From an uncultured Clostridia bacterium (GTDB taxonomy: Bacteria > Bacillota > Clostridia > Oscillospirales > Ruminococcaceae), in the NCBI GenBank assembly GCA_947389015.1, contig CANDVA010000009.1:51820-115819 (forward strand): a stretch of 64,000 nucleotides of DNA, given 5' to 3'. This document shows positions 61,775 to 64,000 of this stretch, piece by piece (the stretch's first letter is position 1; the number at the start of each line of letters is the position of its first letter). The position numbers were made by a program, and so were the translations under genes. The notes beneath the pieces are model-generated. The model searched no databases. It was not told where the DNA came from and saw only the letters and a program-made list of their open reading frames with translations.

Positions 61775-63208
61775 ATGAGCGCTATCCTTATTTCGGGTTA
61801 TGAGTATGTCGAACTAAAGGGCAGATTGAACAAGTACAACCATATTGACAGCGACTATGAAGAATGTGTGGAAGGCGAGAACGACTTCCATAAAAACGAC
61901 CATTTGACCGACTGGGAGGAAGTCGGCGTTGATTACTGGACTGATCCGGATATGGGTTTAATGTCCTATGATGATGAAGGCAATGCAATCCTGCCGACGA
62001 TTATGGACTGCTTGGAGTTTACCGAGCTTACATATGTTGAGGAAGGCTTGAAACGCTGTCAGCAGGATCTTAAGTATAATTTCGGTGAGGCGATTCGCGG
62101 CAAGAGGGTTCTTCCTATACTTTCCGATCCTACCAGAGCTGACAGCGATGGGGACGGGATTGTTGATAAATATGATCCGAATCCGCTAATGGCTATTGAT
62201 GTGGATACGCCGTGCTTGTATGACAAGGGCGGTATATTCGGTGTTGAAAATCACGCGATGCAAATAGATTTTGGCAATGCTTGCGAATCATATTTTTGTG
62301 TTAACTGTAATTATGAAGCAATTGCTCCAGAACTTCAAGACGATAAAATTTTATCAAATGAAGAATATATAATCGTTCAATCATTGCTTTCTCTATATAA
62401 ATATTTTGAATCAATGGAAGATCATGTCTCAAAAGAAGTGGTATATTCAGCTATTGATAATATTAGAGAGATTAAAGCAAAATATAGTTATGATTTTTGC
62501 AGCAGTGATGGAAGTTATGCTACCCCTTTTGCTTATTTGTGTATTGACGAAAACAATGAATACTTCATGGATATCCATATGGCGGACACAACATTATCTG
62601 AATGGATGATGGACAATGTTGTGTATGGAGGTAAGACATTAATTGATGCGGTTGCTTTAGGATTAAGCCCTACATGGTATGGTGTTGTAATAGGAGTTGC
62701 ATGGACCATTATTTCAGCTTACGGAATCATGAAATACGAGGAATCAAAGTATGATTTTATAGGAACTGTTATTGGTTGCACTTGTACAATTACTGATCCA
62801 ATTTGGCCTATTTCTCCGACTAGGAGTCAAGCCTTTTTTGCCATTAGTGCTATAAATCAAATTGGAATATCGCTTCAAGATCTTGAATCTACCTTATCTG
62901 GGAGTTTAAGAAGTTGTAGCGTAAGTGTTAGGATAAGAAGTGATTCTATTGATATTTGGAACTCGTTATCTCTTAGCATGTTTGATGTTAACGATCTTAA
63001 GTATACGCGCTATAATCAAATGAAACACACTTACTATGATGCAAATGGTTCATTAAATTTTAAAAATGCTCTTAATATCAGGATTGAAAATTTTGATGGT
63101 ACAACGTATGATAGAATGTTTGGGTTGATTGGAAATTGTTTTTTTAGAAAGGATACATCAACTTTTGAATGGCAACAAGTAGACGAAAGGACTTTGCAGA
63201 TATTATGA
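61775..63208 (+). CDS. C-terminal part of the vWA/TSP3 protein with AT-rich end domain
   Basis: The 477-codon frame has no ribosome binding site at its ATG and continues the preceding ORF after a one-base gain or two-base loss between about 61705 and 61755. It carries a spacer domain (DHLTDWEEVGVDYWTDPDMG), then a calcium-binding thrombospondin type 3 repeat, LSDPTRADSDGDGIVDKYDP (about residue 117-137). From about 62280 base composition becomes much richer in A+T and the protein changes to a Cys-containing domain with one or two hydrophobic helices (GLSPTWYGVVIGVAWTIISAYG, about 300). Such a swap of C-terminal module after a TSP3 linker is typical of modular surface or polymorphic effector proteins. 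Domain activity is unknown. Confidence 0.68.
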   Translation: MSAILISGYEYVELKGRLNKYNHIDSDYEECVEGENDFHKNDHLTDWEEVGVDYWTDPDMGLMSYDDEGNAILPTIMDCLEFTELTYVEEGLKRCQQDLKYNFGEAIRGKRVLPILSDPTRADSDGDGIVDKYDPNPLMAIDVDTPCLYDKGGIFGVENHAMQIDFGNACESYFCVNCNYEAIAPELQDDKILSNEEYIIVQSLLSLYKYFESMEDHVSKEVVYSAIDNIREIKAKYSYDFCSSDGSYATPFAYLCIDENNEYFMDIHMADTTLSEWMMDNVVYGGKTLIDAVALGLSPTWYGVVIGVAWTIISAYGIMKYEESKYDFIGTVIGCTCTITDPIWPISPTRSQAFFAISAINQIGISLQDLESTLSGSLRSCSVSVRIRSDSIDIWNSLSLSMFDVNDLKYTRYNQMKHTYYDANGSLNFKNALNIRIENFDGTTYDRMFGLIGNCFFRKDTSTFEWQQVDERTLQIL

Positions 63209-63969
63209 CAACTAAAAACGGACGGATATGTCCCTGCTGCGGAAAGAAATTGATACTCATTCCTCCAGACAGAATGCTCCTGCCATCCAGAACGGGATTT
63301 TCAGTAAATGGTGTTGTATATTATTATGCTCCAGCAAAGAGATTTTCGAAAATTACAAGCAAGCCCAAAGCAAAGCACAGAAAATACTCAAACAATAGCT
63401 GGTATTTTGATGGAAATCTCAATCCGAACATTGTTAAATTTGATAGAATAAATCTCGGATGGCACGTAGTTCCCGTCAAGTATGCTCAGAAACGCATTGA
63501 TAAGGACGGACTGTCATTGTTTTCAGACGAGCTGATTTTTTATTGTAGAAATTGCGGAAAAAAGTTAATGTTAAATGCTAATCCCATAAGATGGTTTGAA
63601 TTGATAACCCAAATTATGATTGTTTTTACTATAGTATTATTGTTTGTCTTAACCGTTACCGCAACAAATGGCACTGTTCCAGCAAAAGAAGTTTTTTGGG
63701 GTGGTGGGTTTGTACTGGTTGCAGGATTATGTATAAATGTGTTTTTTACTATGTTCTCTTTAATGATTATAAAATATTACGAGAGCAATTTCGTTCCAAC
63801 AGATGAGTATGACAACTTGATTTATCCTGATGCACATCTTTCTCTTTTAACTACGAAAAAGACTAACTATTTTCGTGAGGGAAACATTTTTATGGTTGAA
63901 TTGGAAGAAAATATTTTTTACATTTATCTGGTTCATAAAACACAAAGTGATTTTGTCAATATCACTTGA
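63205..63969 (+). CDS. Zinc-ribbon membrane protein coupled to the preceding gene
   Basis: The 254-residue product starts MTTKNGRICPCCGKKL. ATG 63205 overlaps the stop of the preceding gene as ATGA; the track's start at 63169 lies inside that gene. Two Cys pairs, CPCCGKK (about 9) and CRNCGKK (about 115), may form one split zinc ribbon. Two membrane helices follow (about 132-155, MIVFTIVLLFVLTVTATNG, and 163-190), then a cytoplasmic-type tail. It is as AT-rich as the 3' half of the gene before it, so both probably arrived together. An immunity or partner role is possible; no family is recognised. Confidence 0.65.
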   Translation: MTTKNGRICPCCGKKLILIPPDRMLLPSRTGFSVNGVVYYYAPAKRFSKITSKPKAKHRKYSNNSWYFDGNLNPNIVKFDRINLGWHVVPVKYAQKRIDKDGLSLFSDELIFYCRNCGKKLMLNANPIRWFELITQIMIVFTIVLLFVLTVTATNGTVPAKEVFWGGGFVLVAGLCINVFFTMFSLMIIKYYESNFVPTDEYDNLIYPDAHLSLLTTKKTNYFREGNIFMVELEENIFYIYLVHKTQSDFVNIT

Positions 63970-64000
63970 CACAATTTACGCAAAGAATTTTAGCAAGTTT

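Noticed and set aside
1-64000. tRNA, rRNA or CRISPR features
   Set aside because: I found no cloverleaf with a GTTCRAATC-type T arm ending in an acceptor stem, no rRNA motif, and no regularly spaced direct repeats. A tRNAscan or Infernal run would settle this.

Overview
The window looks like chromosome from an anaerobic Firmicute of class Clostridia, most likely Oscillospiraceae/Ruminococcaceae. That is inferred from gene content and order: dgt-dnaG-rpoD, a two-gene Suf-like (Sms) Fe-S system, a panG-panBCD-coaBC-coaX run, a vanG-type cluster, single-protein GH27 and GH36 alpha-galactosidases, and PadR/HAAS/DUF4097 genes. Base composition is intermediate. Start sites usually carry AGGAGG-like ribosome binding sites, and many promoters are near-perfect TTGACA-17-TATAAT. 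No species can be named from the sequence alone. I found no rRNA, tRNA or CRISPR array.

Layout, 0-16.4 kb. The window opens inside an ammonium transporter gene (minus) with a remarkable 5' leader hairpin. Next come a 54-residue protein, the smsC-smsB Fe-S scaffold pair and a divergent SPFH/zinc-ribbon protein. The macromolecular-synthesis block (Nudix, YigZ, dGTPase, primase, principal sigma factor and a second tandem RpoD-like sigma factor) follows, then ribosomal protein L31, phosphoglucomutase, and an ECF sigma factor with a membrane partner whose outer part is internally duplicated.

16.4-32 kb. Six overlapping genes (panG, panB, panC, panD, coaBC, coaX) cover ketopantoate and beta-alanine synthesis through to 4'-phosphopantetheine. 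Immediately upstream on the same strand lies a vanG-like set (D-Ala-D-Ser ligase, VanXY dipeptidase/carboxypeptidase, VanT serine racemase) with no adjacent vanRS. Then carB (no carA nearby), a SulP transporter, and a ferredoxin-tailed aldo/keto reductase.

32-46.8 kb. A long plus-strand run holds nadE, a membrane protein, a Gx-type transporter, polA, a PHP phosphoesterase, a large PRTase/TRSP/StiP/PELOTA fusion normally known from Ter stress operons, DUF1015, EamA, CPCC and PAS proteins. It meets a GH27 alpha-galactosidase and a DUF3810 membrane protein on the minus strand, followed by an unknown plus-strand gene.

46.8-64 kb. A degraded AT-rich patch contains an IS3-type orfA remnant. An AraC regulator and divergent GH36 alpha-galactosidase follow. 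Next is a PadR-HAAS-DUF4097 envelope operon with a tiny extra ORF, a 160-bp MITE-like palindromic element abutting the metH-activation gene, and metF, TSCPD, malic enzyme and PHP genes. The end is a rearranged region: a frameshifted vWA-like/TSP3 surface-type protein with an AT-rich C-terminus, translationally coupled to a small zinc-ribbon membrane protein. This arrangement resembles a polymorphic effector with its partner gene.

Best leads for something new: the amt leader switch, the vanRS-less van cluster with VanR-like boxes, the StiP fusion gene outside a Ter operon, and the 60-64 kb modular protein pair.
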